64,000 bases of DNA from CAVVSQ01 sp963848825 (GTDB lineage: Bacteria > Planctomycetota > Planctomycetia > Gemmatales > Gemmataceae), in assembly GCA_963848825.1 (NCBI GenBank), contig CAWKFA010000010.1, positions 372,001 to 436,000 on the forward strand, in the 5' to 3' direction. Below, in pieces: positions 55,759 through 64,000 of this stretch. Every line of letters begins with the position of its first letter. Position 1 is the first letter of the stretch. The notes below the pieces were generated by a model. It was not told the DNA's origin, did no database searches, and was given only the letters and a program-made list of their open reading frames with translations. Both the position numbers and the translations under genes were made by a program.

Positions 55759-56214
55759 ATGCAGAAAATCACCCCGTTTTTATGGTTTGACGGCAAAGCG
55801 GAGGAGGCCATGACTTTTTATACCTCCGTTTTCAAGAACTCGAAGATCGGCACCATTTCTCGTAATGGCGAAGGCTCGGTGATGTCGGCGTCCTTTCAAC
55901 TTGATGGGCTGGATTTCATCGCCTTGAACGGTGGACCGGCCTTCACGTTCTCGCCCGCTATTTCGTTTTTTGTCAACTGCCAAACGCAGGAAGAGGTGGA
56001 TCACCTCTGGGAAAAGCTTTCCGAGGGGGGCAAAAAATCAAGGTGCGGCTGGCTGCAGGACAAATTCGGGGTATCGTGGCAGATCATTCCCACGACCCTG
56101 GGCGAATTGCTCCGCGACAAAGATGCGGAGAAATCGAAAAGAGTCATGAAGGCCATGCTGCAAATGGACAAGATCGACATCGCGCGTTTACGGCAGGCCT
56201 ACGAGCAAGCGTGA
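55759..56214 (+). CDS. VOC/PhnB-like protein (glyoxalase fold)
   Basis: From the ATG at 55759 it has 151 residues. MQKITPFLWFDGKAEEAMTF, YTSVFKNSKIGTISRNGEG, FQLDGLDFIALNGGPAFTFS and DKFGVSWQIIPTTLGELLRD form the PhnB-like half of a vicinal-oxygen-chelate fold. GVSWQIIP is typical of this group. Metal-chelating residues of true glyoxalase are not all obvious, so the reaction is unknown. It stands alone behind the repeat array. The ORF opens upstream inside the repeat, but that part is not protein-like. Confidence 0.85.
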   Translation: MQKITPFLWFDGKAEEAMTFYTSVFKNSKIGTISRNGEGSVMSASFQLDGLDFIALNGGPAFTFSPAISFFVNCQTQEEVDHLWEKLSEGGKKSRCGWLQDKFGVSWQIIPTTLGELLRDKDAEKSKRVMKAMLQMDKIDIARLRQAYEQA

Positions 56215-56306
56215 GCTTTGCTTTATTTCGCTTGCAATCCCCAAACGAACCACTATTTTGGTCAAGGTGTCGTCGCCCGTTTAGCCGTTTTACCGGGAAG
56301 CAACAA

Positions 56307-56621
56307 ATGAACCATCCCGACGATCCTGATGAAGGCATTCAACCCGGACGAATTCCGTCCGGGCGGCGGTTTGACGAAGAAGAGCACTTGGAGGACGACG
56401 GCGTACCCGATATCGAGCTCAAGAAGGACCAGGCATCGGCCGACCTGACGCCGCTCGACTGGTGTATTTGCATCTTCTGTTCCGGCATCGGCTGCATCGT
56501 TGGCATTGTCCGCCTGGTTCAGGGCAAGCCAAGCGCCTACAAGATGATCGGCGTTTCCCTGGTGGCCGGCGTCATCTGGAACGTGATTCAAATGGCGGTC
56601 CGCGAGGCCCTGCGCCGCTGA
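56307..56621 (+). CDS. Small membrane protein with acidic N-terminus, 104 aa
   Basis: A hydrophilic, acidic first half (DDPDEGIQPGRIPSGRRFDE, EEHLEDDGVPDIELKKDQ) is followed by two membrane segments, PLDWCICIFCSGIGCIVGIV and YKMIGVSLVAGVIWNVIQMA. This two-helix layout with a short cytosolic arm is common in planctomycetes, but the function is unknown. The ribosome site (GGGAAG) is moderate. Its stop precedes the palindromic element at 56,631. Confidence 0.7.
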   Translation: MNHPDDPDEGIQPGRIPSGRRFDEEEHLEDDGVPDIELKKDQASADLTPLDWCICIFCSGIGCIVGIVRLVQGKPSAYKMIGVSLVAGVIWNVIQMAVREALRR

Positions 56622-56630
56622 GGCGGCCTA

Positions 56631-56738
56631 CTTAGCGTTCGAAAAAAAAGGGGTCAGACCCCTTGAAGCCAGCAGAGTTTTCAACGCTTTTGCAGGATAC
56701 CCAGGGGGTCTGACCCCTTTTTTTTCGAACGCTCTTAG
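56631..56738. repeat. GGGGTCAGACCCC palindromic element, copy 4
   Basis: Same subtype as copy 3 (CTTAGCGTTCGAAAAAAAA at the left, TTCGAACGCTCTTAG at the right), but the core is in the reverse orientation: GAGTTTTCAACGCTTTTGCA is the complement of the core in copies 1 and 3. It lies between two small membrane genes. Confidence 0.85.
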
Positions 56739-56756
56739 CGCAAAAGGTAACCTACG

Positions 56757-57218
56757 TTGGCAAGCGTGGCTCCAAGTTCGGTCCCTTCGCGGCGCCGGCA
56801 CCAGGAAATGCTGGCGGTTGCCTGCATGATCGCTGTTGCTGCCCTCATGCTGCAAGTTCGCGGTCACGAGCAAGTATTCCTGGCATTCTTTCCCGAGCTG
56901 ACGTTGCCACCGCTCTGCATGTCGCGCGAATGGTTTGGCGTCTCCTGTCCAGGGTGCGGCCTGACCCGTAGCTTCATTTACCTGGCCCAGGGCGACTGGC
57001 TGGCTTCCTGGCAAGTTCACCGTCTCGGCTGGCTGCTTGCCGCGGCGGTAATTCTGCAAATTCCCTACCGCTGCTACCGTCTGTTTCGGCCCGCCATGAC
57101 ACCGCGAGCCGTCCGCCTGAGCCGCTGGTTCGGCCGCTGTCTCATCTCCCTGCTCGTGGGTAACTGGCTGTTCGAATTGGTCTGGAACACGCTTCAAGGA
57201 GCAGTTCCCGGGAATTAA
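56757..57218 (+). CDS. DUF2752 membrane protein
   Basis: 153 residues with the family signature SCPGCGLTRSFIYLAQGDW (Cys64 and Cys67). Membrane helices flank it: MIAVAALMLQVRG before, LGWLLAAAVILQIPY and CLISLLVGNWLFELVW after. The two cysteines may bind metal. Function unknown. The start ATG lies 19 bases after the palindromic element, so that element could carry or block its promoter. Confidence 0.85.
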   Translation: MASVAPSSVPSRRRHQEMLAVACMIAVAALMLQVRGHEQVFLAFFPELTLPPLCMSREWFGVSCPGCGLTRSFIYLAQGDWLASWQVHRLGWLLAAAVILQIPYRCYRLFRPAMTPRAVRLSRWFGRCLISLLVGNWLFELVWNTLQGAVPGN

Positions 57219-57238
57219 TTCTGGTGAAAGGCGACAAC

Positions 57239-58393
57239 ATGGCCCTGCGCAGCGCCGTTCTGGCGATAATCCTTCTGGTCGCTCCCACCCTTGCCCTTGG
57301 GCAATCACCTCCATGGTCCCTGCCCTTGATCGATCTGGACGGTAGGGTGGATCACCAAGTAGTAGTCGATCGTGAGAAGGGACAATATCTTGGCCATCCC
57401 ACGACGCTTCTCCTTGAGGACGGCAAAACCATCCTGTGCGTCTATCCGAAAGGACACGGGCGCGGCCCCATTGTTTATAAACGCAGCGCCGATGGCGGCA
57501 AAACCTGGTCGGCTCGGTTGCCCACGCCCAAAAGTTGGGAAACGTCTCTTGAAACGCCAACGCTTCATCGAGTCGTTGACGCGTCCGGCAAGAAGAGGAT
57601 CATTCTCTTCAGCGGTCTCTATCCCGTGCGTATGGCCATCAGTGAAGATGACGGCAATTCCTGGTCCGAGCTCAGGGCCGTCGGCAACTGGGGCGGTGTC
57701 GTCACCATGGCCTCCGTCATCGAACTCAAGAGCGGGCCAGGTCACTACGTCGCCTTATTTCACGACGATGGGCGCTTTTTCCAAAGCGGCGGCGCCGCGA
57801 CCGGCGTTTTCACGCTCTACCAGACGATTTCCAGGGATGGCGGACTTACCTCGGCGCAACCGCAAGCAATTTATCAGTCGTCCAAAGTCCATCTCTGCGA
57901 ACCCGGAGCGCTGCGCTCCCCCGATGGCAAGCAAATCGCGGTGCTGTTGCGGGAAAACCGCCGCGTAAAAAACGCCCACGTGATCTTTTCTGCCGACGAG
58001 TCCCAAACATGGACCGAGCCGCGCGAGCTCCCCCTCGCGCTGACCGGTGATCGCCATGTCGCAAAGTATGGTCCGGATGGACGGCTGTTTATTTCCTTCC
58101 GCGATGTGCTGCCCAAAGGAACGTTCAGTCCCACAGCCGGCGACTGGGCCGGCTGGGTCGGCACCTATGAAGACATCGTCCAGAACCGCGAGGGTCAGTA
58201 TCGAGTCCGCCTCAAGAAAAACCACAAGGCCAATGACTGCGCCTACCCCGGCGTCGAACTGTTGCCGGACGGGACCTTTGTAACAACAACGTACGGCCAC
58301 TGGGTCGCGAAAGAATCCCCATACATCCTGAGCGTGCGCTTTTCACTGGCTGAACTGGACGGGCTTGCCAGGCGGCTTTTGGAGAGAAAGTAG
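57239..58393 (+). CDS. Sialidase/neuraminidase-like BNR protein, secreted
   Basis: The ATG at 57239 starts a signal peptide (MALRSAVLAIILLVAPTLAL). Four Asp-box motifs mark a six-bladed sialidase propeller: SADGGKTWSAR, SEDDGNSWSEL, SRDGGLTSAQP and SADESQTWTEP. Conserved arginines and an acidic loop are present (GRGPIVYKR, LLEDGKTILCVYPKG, VWRE-like LLRENRRVKN), and VELLPDGTFVTTTYGHW completes the fold. Planctomycetes have many such proteins, and the true substrate may be another glycoside. An in-frame GTG at 57224 is possible but less likely. It is 6 bases after the DUF2752 gene. Confidence 0.85.
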   Translation: MALRSAVLAIILLVAPTLALGQSPPWSLPLIDLDGRVDHQVVVDREKGQYLGHPTTLLLEDGKTILCVYPKGHGRGPIVYKRSADGGKTWSARLPTPKSWETSLETPTLHRVVDASGKKRIILFSGLYPVRMAISEDDGNSWSELRAVGNWGGVVTMASVIELKSGPGHYVALFHDDGRFFQSGGAATGVFTLYQTISRDGGLTSAQPQAIYQSSKVHLCEPGALRSPDGKQIAVLLRENRRVKNAHVIFSADESQTWTEPRELPLALTGDRHVAKYGPDGRLFISFRDVLPKGTFSPTAGDWAGWVGTYEDIVQNREGQYRVRLKKNHKANDCAYPGVELLPDGTFVTTTYGHWVAKESPYILSVRFSLAELDGLARRLLERK

Positions 58394-58473
58394 GGTGCCG
58401 GCGTGCGTTGGGATGACGTTTGCATCGACGGCCATTGGCAAGTCGAAAGCTAAATCACCGATCTGGTGTTCCA

Positions 58474-60645
58474 ATGAGTTTTCGAAAAGTCCGACGTTTG
58501 CGTTTGAACTGCTCCTCAACTCTTGCATTCGTGATCGTACTTGGGGTTGGCCAGCCTGCGCGCACAGGATTGGCCGCAGTGGCGAGGTCCGCTGGGGCAA
58601 GGAATCACGTTTGCCAGAAACTTGCCTCCCTCGGCGGAATCGACTTCTTTAAAAGTGCTCTGGAAGACGCCTATTCCGGGCGAAGGATGTTCATCCCCAA
58701 TAGTCAGCCAGGGACGTGTTTATCTAACCACGGCTTATGAGGGAGCGCAACGACATGCGTGGGACCGGCCGACTTTTTGGGCGACCGTCATTCTCTCGTG
58801 TTGTGTGGTTGGACTGACCCTTACGCAGATTCCGAGGGCATGCCGATTCTTCTCCGCTCGACCTGTCCTGATTGGGGTGCTCGGCATTTGGACGATAACT
58901 GTTGTTGGGCTGACCACCGTCGTGTTGGCCGAACCGCGTTGGTTTTGGCAATTTGCCGACCCCTGGACTGGCACAAAAGTTGTGAATGCGGAGCTTCCCT
59001 GGGTTGAGTCGTTGAACCTGAGGCCGGTGATCGCGTTCTTGTACGGGTCTTTAGCGCTGATTTTCATCGGGCTGACAGATTATGGTCGTGTGAAAGTCGA
59101 TTCCCCGGTCACTCCCCCGTTATTGACGTGCTGGCTCACCATTTTGACGCTGGCCGTTACGGTGAGCTGCTGCACTACCTTGGGACTTATCAGCTGCTGG
59201 CCAAATTGGTTCTTTCCGGCCAGTCACCGGTGGTTGGTCTGGCTTGTCACTGGTGGCCTGGGTCTTTTCGCTCTTGCAGGGAGCATCGGCTGGCTTCGTC
59301 AGGGCGGAAAAATGAGTCTGCTCCTGACCGGCGTAGGATTCGCGTTAGCCGGGTGGCTTTTCCACGGCACGCCCAGCGACGAATTCGGCAATCCGCTCAG
59401 CCTACTAAATCGGATCGCGTATCTTTTCCCTGCGCTCATGCTTTTCGCCCTTCACGCATGGGTATTCATCCTGCCGAATGGAAGAACGAAGAACGGAGAA
59501 AGAGGGAGAGCAGCGGCAGCGATGTACTCCTTCCTCTGTCTTCTGGTAGCGATGCTGGGTGGCATCGTGTTTGTCCGGTCGAATTATCTTCAGGCCCAGT
59601 CGGGAGTGGTGCGAGCGGTCCTGTGCCTCGACGCGCAGAGCGGCCAGGTACTCTGGAATACCCCGATTTTCGTCACCGCGGCGGAGCCAAGGCACTCGCT
59701 CAACAGCCTGGCCACGCCGACACCCGCATGCGATGGAGAGCGTGTCTATGCTTATTTCGGCAGCGGACTGGCGGCGCTCAGCAAGAACGGCCAGCTTCTC
59801 TGGCTCAAACGCGACGCCGATTTTGCCAGCTTCATTCGTTATGGCGCCGGCTCCTCGGTGGCGTTGGCTGGGGATAAGATCGTCATATATCGGGATAGCG
59901 AATTCGTGGGTCACGGCGACCATTTGGACGACGACATCCAGAACCAAACAATGAGAAAGCCGTCGGCCCTGACGGCCCTGGACAAGATTACCGGCGCGGA
60001 GGATTGGAGCATAACGCCACCGTTTTCGCACGACTCGTACATGACGCCTCTTGTCAGGCCGTGCGAGGATCAGCTCGAAGTGATTATCGCCACCTGGAAA
60101 ACACTCGCGGGTTTCTCTGTGAGGGACGGGTCCTTGCGCTGGACCTGTTCCTACCCCATGCAACAAATTGTGCCGAGCCTGGCCGCCAACGGCGATTGCT
60201 TGTTCGTCACAGGCGGGAACCATTTGCCCTGCCCCATGATGGCTGTACGAGCACCTTCCCTGGCATCCAAGGAGCCGGCAACTGCGCAAACGATCTGGTT
60301 CAATCGCGTGACGGGCGGCAATATTGTTTCACCGGTTTGCTGGGACGGACTGGTTTTCTCCATTTCGCACGTTGGCGTCTTGATTTGCCAAGATGCTGAG
60401 TCCGGGTCCATCCACTGGACGAAGCGCTCGGTCGGCGATTCCTCGCCTCGCTTGTTGCCGGAGACGGCAAGCTCTACGCACTGGATCAGGAGGGGATTCT
60501 GCACGTCCTCGCCGCCAACAAGACAGGTTCCGTGCTGGCGACCCATTCGTTTCTCGAAAACTGCTCGGCCACACCAGCCATTGTCGCGAACGCGCTTTTC
60601 GTGCGTACTTCCGGCCACCTCTATTCCCTCGGCAGCGGCGAATAG
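58474..60645 (+). CDS. Membrane protein with PQQ-like propeller, two frameshifts
   Basis: MSFRKVRRLRLNCSSTLAFV plus IVLGVGQ is a signal peptide or anchor. A one-base shift near 58,550 leads to SLRAQDWPQWRGPLGQGITF, the standard start of planctomycete PQQ proteins, and to the first blade VLWKTPIPGEGCSSPIVSQG, RVYLTTAYEG. Then the propeller is interrupted by six or so membrane helices (about 58,780-59,590). It resumes with VLCLDAQSGQVLWNTPIF, GSGLAALSKNGQLLWLKR, LTALDKITGAEDWSITPPF and IVSPVCWDGLVFSIS. A second shift near 60,440 continues LASLVAGDGKLYALDQEGIL to HLYSLGSGE at 60645. The long frame to 60844 is nonsense after 60,440. It resembles the PQQ/membrane protein at 36.7-39.2 kb but has the helices inside the propeller. 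Confidence 0.75.
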
Positions 60646-60855
60646 GATTGGTTCCCGCCGCCAGTGGCCTGGTCACTCGTTAGGCATAAACACTGCCCGG
60701 CACCAAACCAGCGGCCCATCAAGAAGATTTATCGTGACGCAAATGGCATTGGTGGTTAGACTCACACCCAAGCGCCTGAAAGCAGCAAGAATGCACGATG
60801 TGCCGTGTGCGGCACGCCCAGAATGTCCACTACCTGATGCTTAAAGGGGTAGCCC

Positions 60856-62110
60856 ATGGTCACCCGTAAACTCCGCGTCGCCGCCCTGCTTCTACTGGCC
60901 TCGACCTACGTGGTCTGGGCTTGGCCAACCTCGGCGCAGCAGGTGGGGCCGCAAGTCGAAAAACCAGCCGCTCCAGCCAAAAAAGACGCCGCAAACGACA
61001 AGACCATCCGCGCTCTCATCCTTCAGCTTGGAGATGACTCATTTGACATGCGCGAGGCGGCCTTTAACCGCCTGACTGCCATCGGCGAGGCGGCACGGGG
61101 TCTCCTGGAGAAAGCTGCCAAAGACAGTACGGATTTTGAAACGCGCAGCCCGTGCGCGTGAGCTGATCGAGGCGTTTAATAAGGGAATGTTCGCGCAGGT
61201 GCGAAGTATGGCGCGGCCACACGAAGGTCCCGCCATGCCCTATAGTTCGCGCGTGGTTGTCACGCCCGACGGGCGCCGCGCGATCTCGGTCGGCAGAGAC
61301 ACTCTACGGGGCTGGGACCTGAGCACTGGCAAGCAGGTCGTGGAATTTCAACCATGGCAAGGTATGGGCTGCTGGGGGTTCGCACTCTCCCGCGACGGCA
61401 CCCGAGTGATCACGGGGACGCATAACAAGACCGTGGATATATTCGATGCCATGACGGGCAAAAGACTGCAGTCGTTTGAAGGCCATGCCGGTGCGGTTTG
61501 GGGTGTCGCTTTTACGGCCGATGGCAAACAGGCGCTATCGGGAGGAGATGAAAGAATCTTTCGCGTTTGGGACGTGGCTTCCGGTCAAGAGGTCCGCCGT
61601 TTCGAGACGGCCAGCCAACCAATACGCTCCCTGGTTCTCTCCCCCGATGGCAAGCTTGTGGCGGCTGGCCATTTTGGCGGGGTCAACCAGCCGGGCACGG
61701 TTCGCATCTGGGATTTTGAAAAGGGAGAGCAAGTCCACGCCTTGCAAGGCCACAAAAAGGAGGTCGCCAGTGTCGCCTTCTCTCCCGACGGCAAGACTCT
61801 TGCGTCCACCAGCTTCGATTCGACAATTCGGCTTTGGGACGTCGTCACAGGTAAGGAAATCAAGCGTTTCGAAGGCCACACCGCCCGCGTCGAATACGTC
61901 GCCTTCACGCCAGACGGCAAACGCATCGTTTCTTGCGGCAACATGCAAGATCCCACCTTGAAGTTGTGGGACGTGGCCAGCGGCCAACAACTCCTGGAAG
62001 CCGAACGGGTGAAGGAAGGCTACCACTGCGTCACCGTTCTGCCCGATGGGCGGCACTGCGTGACGGCAGGGCGCGATGGCATGATCAGGCTGTGGGAGTG
62101 GAAGAAATAG
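60856..62110 (+). CDS. Secreted WD40 propeller protein with HEAT-like start, one frameshift
   Basis: MVTRKLRVAALLLLASTYVV plus WAWPTSAQQ is a signal peptide. A short helical unit (ALILQLGDDSFDMREAAFNR, LTAIGEAARGLLEKAAKDS) of the kind planctomycetes place before secreted repeats follows. The frame breaks at GAAACGCGCAGCCCG (about 61,140) and resumes AARARELIEAFNKGMFAQV. WD40 blades then follow: AISVGRDTLRGWDLSTGKQV, VITGTHNKTVDIFDAMTGKR, ALSGGDERIFRVWDVASGQE, LASTSFDSTIRLWDVVTGKE, IVSCGNMQDPTLKLWDVASG and CVTAGRDGMIRLWEW. GGGGTAG lies close to the ATG. Probably a periplasmic scaffold. Confidence 0.85.
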
Positions 62111-62233
62111 GGGTCAGAACATACCTCGCTAAAACATCTGGGGGCGATTCAGTTCCAACTTTCGGTCAATGGCGTGGTCGATGGGACCGGCATACATCGC
62201 GCGATCGAGAGTATCTTTCTGTTCGTGGCAAAG

Positions 62234-63358
62234 TCAATCTTGTGCTGATTTTGCCAAACGGCAAACCTCCGTGATTTGTTGAGCCAGACGGCGTTTTTTG
62301 GCCCAGTGCTCGTCCACCCCAGTCACGTCGGGCGCTTGCTCGATGGCCGAAATCGCTTGGCCAACGTAAATATTCCCGTCGTTCTTTGCGAGAATGCGTA
62401 TGTCGGGCAAGATTTTGGCAGCAAGCTTGCCGAGACGTTTGCACGCCATGACGGCAAGTTCCTGAACTTGTACTCGGTCGTCTTTAAGCATTTCCACCAG
62501 GACAGGAAGCGTCGTATCGGAATGCTCTGCCCAGTTACTGATCTGTTCGGCGGCCCGCCAACTTGCTGCGAAGTCTCCACTTCGCCAGTTTTCTTGTTCC
62601 TTGTCAAGCAGGTCGTTCCAGGAGACCAGAGTAACGCCCTTGGGAAACCTCAGGCGTGATAAATGAATCGATTGCAAGCGGATTAGCAATTGCTGGATCC
62701 GGACTCGCTGTTCAAGGTTCTGGAATTGCGCCTGGCGCAGGGCCGGAAGAGCTGTCTCACCAAGGTCTGCAATCGCTTGAAAGGCACGCTGGCGAACCGA
62801 GAATCGGTCGTCACCCAGCTCCCTTATCCACAAAGCCATGCGCAGATCGAACGCGCGATTCGGGTCCCCACGGGCAACAAATACAGTCATGACTGCAAAA
62901 TCGGATTTTTCAGTAACTTTGCCGTCGCCTTGCGGAAAAATGATGCGATTCACCAAATGAATCTGCCAATCACAAGAAAAGGTAGTCTTTGCGTCGCGAG
63001 AATGGGTCTGGCCTGGTCCGGGGAAAAATCTGATTTCCTTGCGTGTAAACGGTAGTTCCGCAAACGCGGCCATAGCGTCGTTAGCAGCGTCCGCGTCTCC
63101 GCCGCAGGCGATAAATTCTTCGGCATGATAAATTCCAAAGCCGGACCAGGATTTCCGTAGTAAATACCGCCTGCCCGGATGAAAACGGAATGCGTCTATC
63201 GGATTGCTCGCCGACTTGTCGAACGGTGGGAGTGCAGGACCGTACTCTTCATGCTCGCGTTTCATGTACGCAGCGGTTGCACATGACGCGAGCAGGAGCG
63301 CTATCGCGACAGCCACCACGACTGGGATTGCTTTCATCACGACTTTCTCTGCTTCCAT
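62234..63358 (-). CDS. Lipoprotein with HEAT repeats
   Basis: MEAEKVVMKAIPVVVAVAIA, LLLASCATAAYM gives a lipoprotein signal peptide (lipobox LASC). A mixed N-terminal domain is followed by HEAT-like repeats: LWIRELGDDRFSVRQRAFQA, IADLGETALPALRQAQF, and LVEMLKDDRVQVQELAVMAC with KRLGKLAAKILPDIRIL. The ORF is intact over its length. The start could be 63358 or the internal ATG at 63337; neither has a strong ribosome site. The end is convergent with the WD40 gene. The HEAT units resemble the short helical unit in that neighbouring protein. Confidence 0.7.
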   Translation of the reverse strand: MEAEKVVMKAIPVVVAVAIALLLASCATAAYMKREHEEYGPALPPFDKSASNPIDAFRFHPGRRYLLRKSWSGFGIYHAEEFIACGGDADAANDAMAAFAELPFTRKEIRFFPGPGQTHSRDAKTTFSCDWQIHLVNRIIFPQGDGKVTEKSDFAVMTVFVARGDPNRAFDLRMALWIRELGDDRFSVRQRAFQAIADLGETALPALRQAQFQNLEQRVRIQQLLIRLQSIHLSRLRFPKGVTLVSWNDLLDKEQENWRSGDFAASWRAAEQISNWAEHSDTTLPVLVEMLKDDRVQVQELAVMACKRLGKLAAKILPDIRILAKNDGNIYVGQAISAIEQAPDVTGVDEHWAKKRRLAQQITEVCRLAKSAQD

Positions 63359-63495
63359 TGAGCCATCCATTGGTTACACTGGGCCGTTGATTTAGAACAC
63401 GCGGCGCTTTTAGTTTTTAACGACGCCGGTGTCGTGTATTGGAAGCAAACGACAGGCTCCCGTCAAGGCAGGTTGAAGGGGGATCAGCAAAGCAT

Positions 63496-63804
63496 TTATA
63501 AAGTAGGGGCACGTTGCACGGAACGAAAAAAAATGCTGTCATATATCCATTGCATGGTCAACCCGGTAATAAGCACAAGGCTGGCCAACTGATAGAACGT
63601 CAGACCGTGCCAATATGCGGGTTCCGGTCGGATGTATTCGGTGAGAAAGCGAAATACGCCGTACGCGATCAGGTAAAGTTTCAGATGCTGGCGGCGCAGT
63701 ACCTCGTGGCGCAGCGGTTGCCACAAGACAATGGCCATACCAAGGTGGAAAAGGCATTCGTAGATTGACGTTGGATGGCGGCGAACGTGGTCGCCGAAAT
63801 TCCA
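63496..63804 (-). pseudogene. lgt: Prolipoprotein diacylglyceryl transferase, C-terminal fragment
   Basis: NFGDHVRRHPTSIYECLFHL and GMAIVLWQPLRHEVLRRQHL, then LIAYGVFRFLTEYIRPEPAY and WHGLTFYQLASLVLITGL match the last third of Lgt (RHPTxxYE and RPEP..GLT..Q..SL). The frame meets a stop (TAG) about 70 bases upstream of the motif. Only about 160 bases remain before the next gene starts on the other strand at 63970. The first two thirds of Lgt, including the catalytic His/Arg region, cannot fit. It is a remnant or half of a broken gene; a working copy would have to lie elsewhere. Confidence 0.65.
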
Positions 63805-63969
63805 GGCGCAACGCCTGCCGCTTACGTTTAAGGTTGTACCAGAACGGCAATGATTTCGCTACCGCCGGCTTATGAACCCCGATAATCCCATTGCGGAAAG
63901 CACCTACGTCAACTAGCATGCACCCTCGAATCACCCCGTCAGATCCCATTGTTGGCCACGGAGGTCCCC

Positions 63970-64000
63970 ATGAAAAGGAAATCTATTCTGATTTCATTGG
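63970..64000 (+). CDS. Start of a gene running off the right edge
   Basis: GGAGG (63959-63963) lies six bases before an ATG at 63970, reading MKRKSILISL to the window end. The basic, then hydrophobic start suggests a signal peptide or membrane anchor. Nothing more can be said. Confidence 0.6.
   Translation, partial: MKRKSILISL

Noticed and set aside
60646..60844. C-terminal extension of the second PQQ protein up to 60844
   Set aside because: After 60,440 that frame is basic nonsense, while the adjacent frame continues the propeller and ends at 60645.

Overview
The window looks like a chromosomal piece of a planctomycete, most likely near the Gemmata/Zavarzinella group. The evidence is protein content: very large secreted proteins with an N-terminal LEQLEDR/LEERIN-type motif, PQQ-like propeller proteins with a DWPQWRGP start, a planctomycete-style cytochrome c/Cu-monooxygenase, PSP1, DUF2752, HEAT and WD40 secreted proteins, duplicated groEL, and GC-rich sequence. 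I saw no rRNA, tRNA or CRISPR array.

Layout. 1-7.2 kb: tail of a YtcJ-like amidohydrolase, two small unknown genes, a GT2 glycosyltransferase with a polytopic membrane partner, a TPR protein, and a pyrimidine salvage pair (pyrimidine-nucleoside phosphorylase, cytidine deaminase). 7.3-27 kb: two tandem, paralogous giant surface proteins (about 2,900 and 3,600 codons) on the minus strand. Each has a propeller head, autotransporter-type beta-strand repeats, Ig-like repeats, a cohesin-like module and a dockerin-like Ca-binding pair. 27-29.1 kb: mobile and repeat region with a REP-associated (RAYT/Y1) transposase, inverted repeats and MITE-like palindromes. 29.1-32.3 kb: redoxin plus cytochrome c/Cu-monooxygenase operon, a small unknown gene, yidD. 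32.3-39.2 kb (minus): a copper amine oxidase apparently split into two polypeptides, then a PEP-synthase/rifampicin-phosphotransferase-like dikinase coupled to a membrane PQQ-propeller protein. 39.4-45.8 kb (plus): chaperone island groEL1-groES-groEL2-dnaJ-grpE-fmdB, preceded by a textbook sigma-54 promoter. 46.4-54.8 kb: giant acidic membrane-anchored TPR protein, rpsT, an esterase, a secreted unknown, a TPR-YggX fusion, PSP1 and an ECF sigma factor. 54.8-64 kb: small secreted proteins, a triple palindromic repeat, VOC protein, DUF2752 protein, sialidase-like protein, a second membrane PQQ protein, WD40 and HEAT proteins, and an lgt fragment at the edge.

Quality warning. I count roughly three dozen apparent single-base frameshifts, including in rpsT, groEL1, dnaJ and deoA/pdp. 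Several sit in homopolymers (G6 or A4). Because essential genes are hit, I read most of them as sequence or assembly error rather than gene death. I annotate such genes over their full inferred span and state where the frame changes.

The most interesting candidates are the sigma-54 promoter on the chaperone island, the continuous dnaJ-grpE frame, the split copper amine oxidase, the tandem cohesin/dockerin giants, and the family of GGGGTCAGACCCC palindromes.
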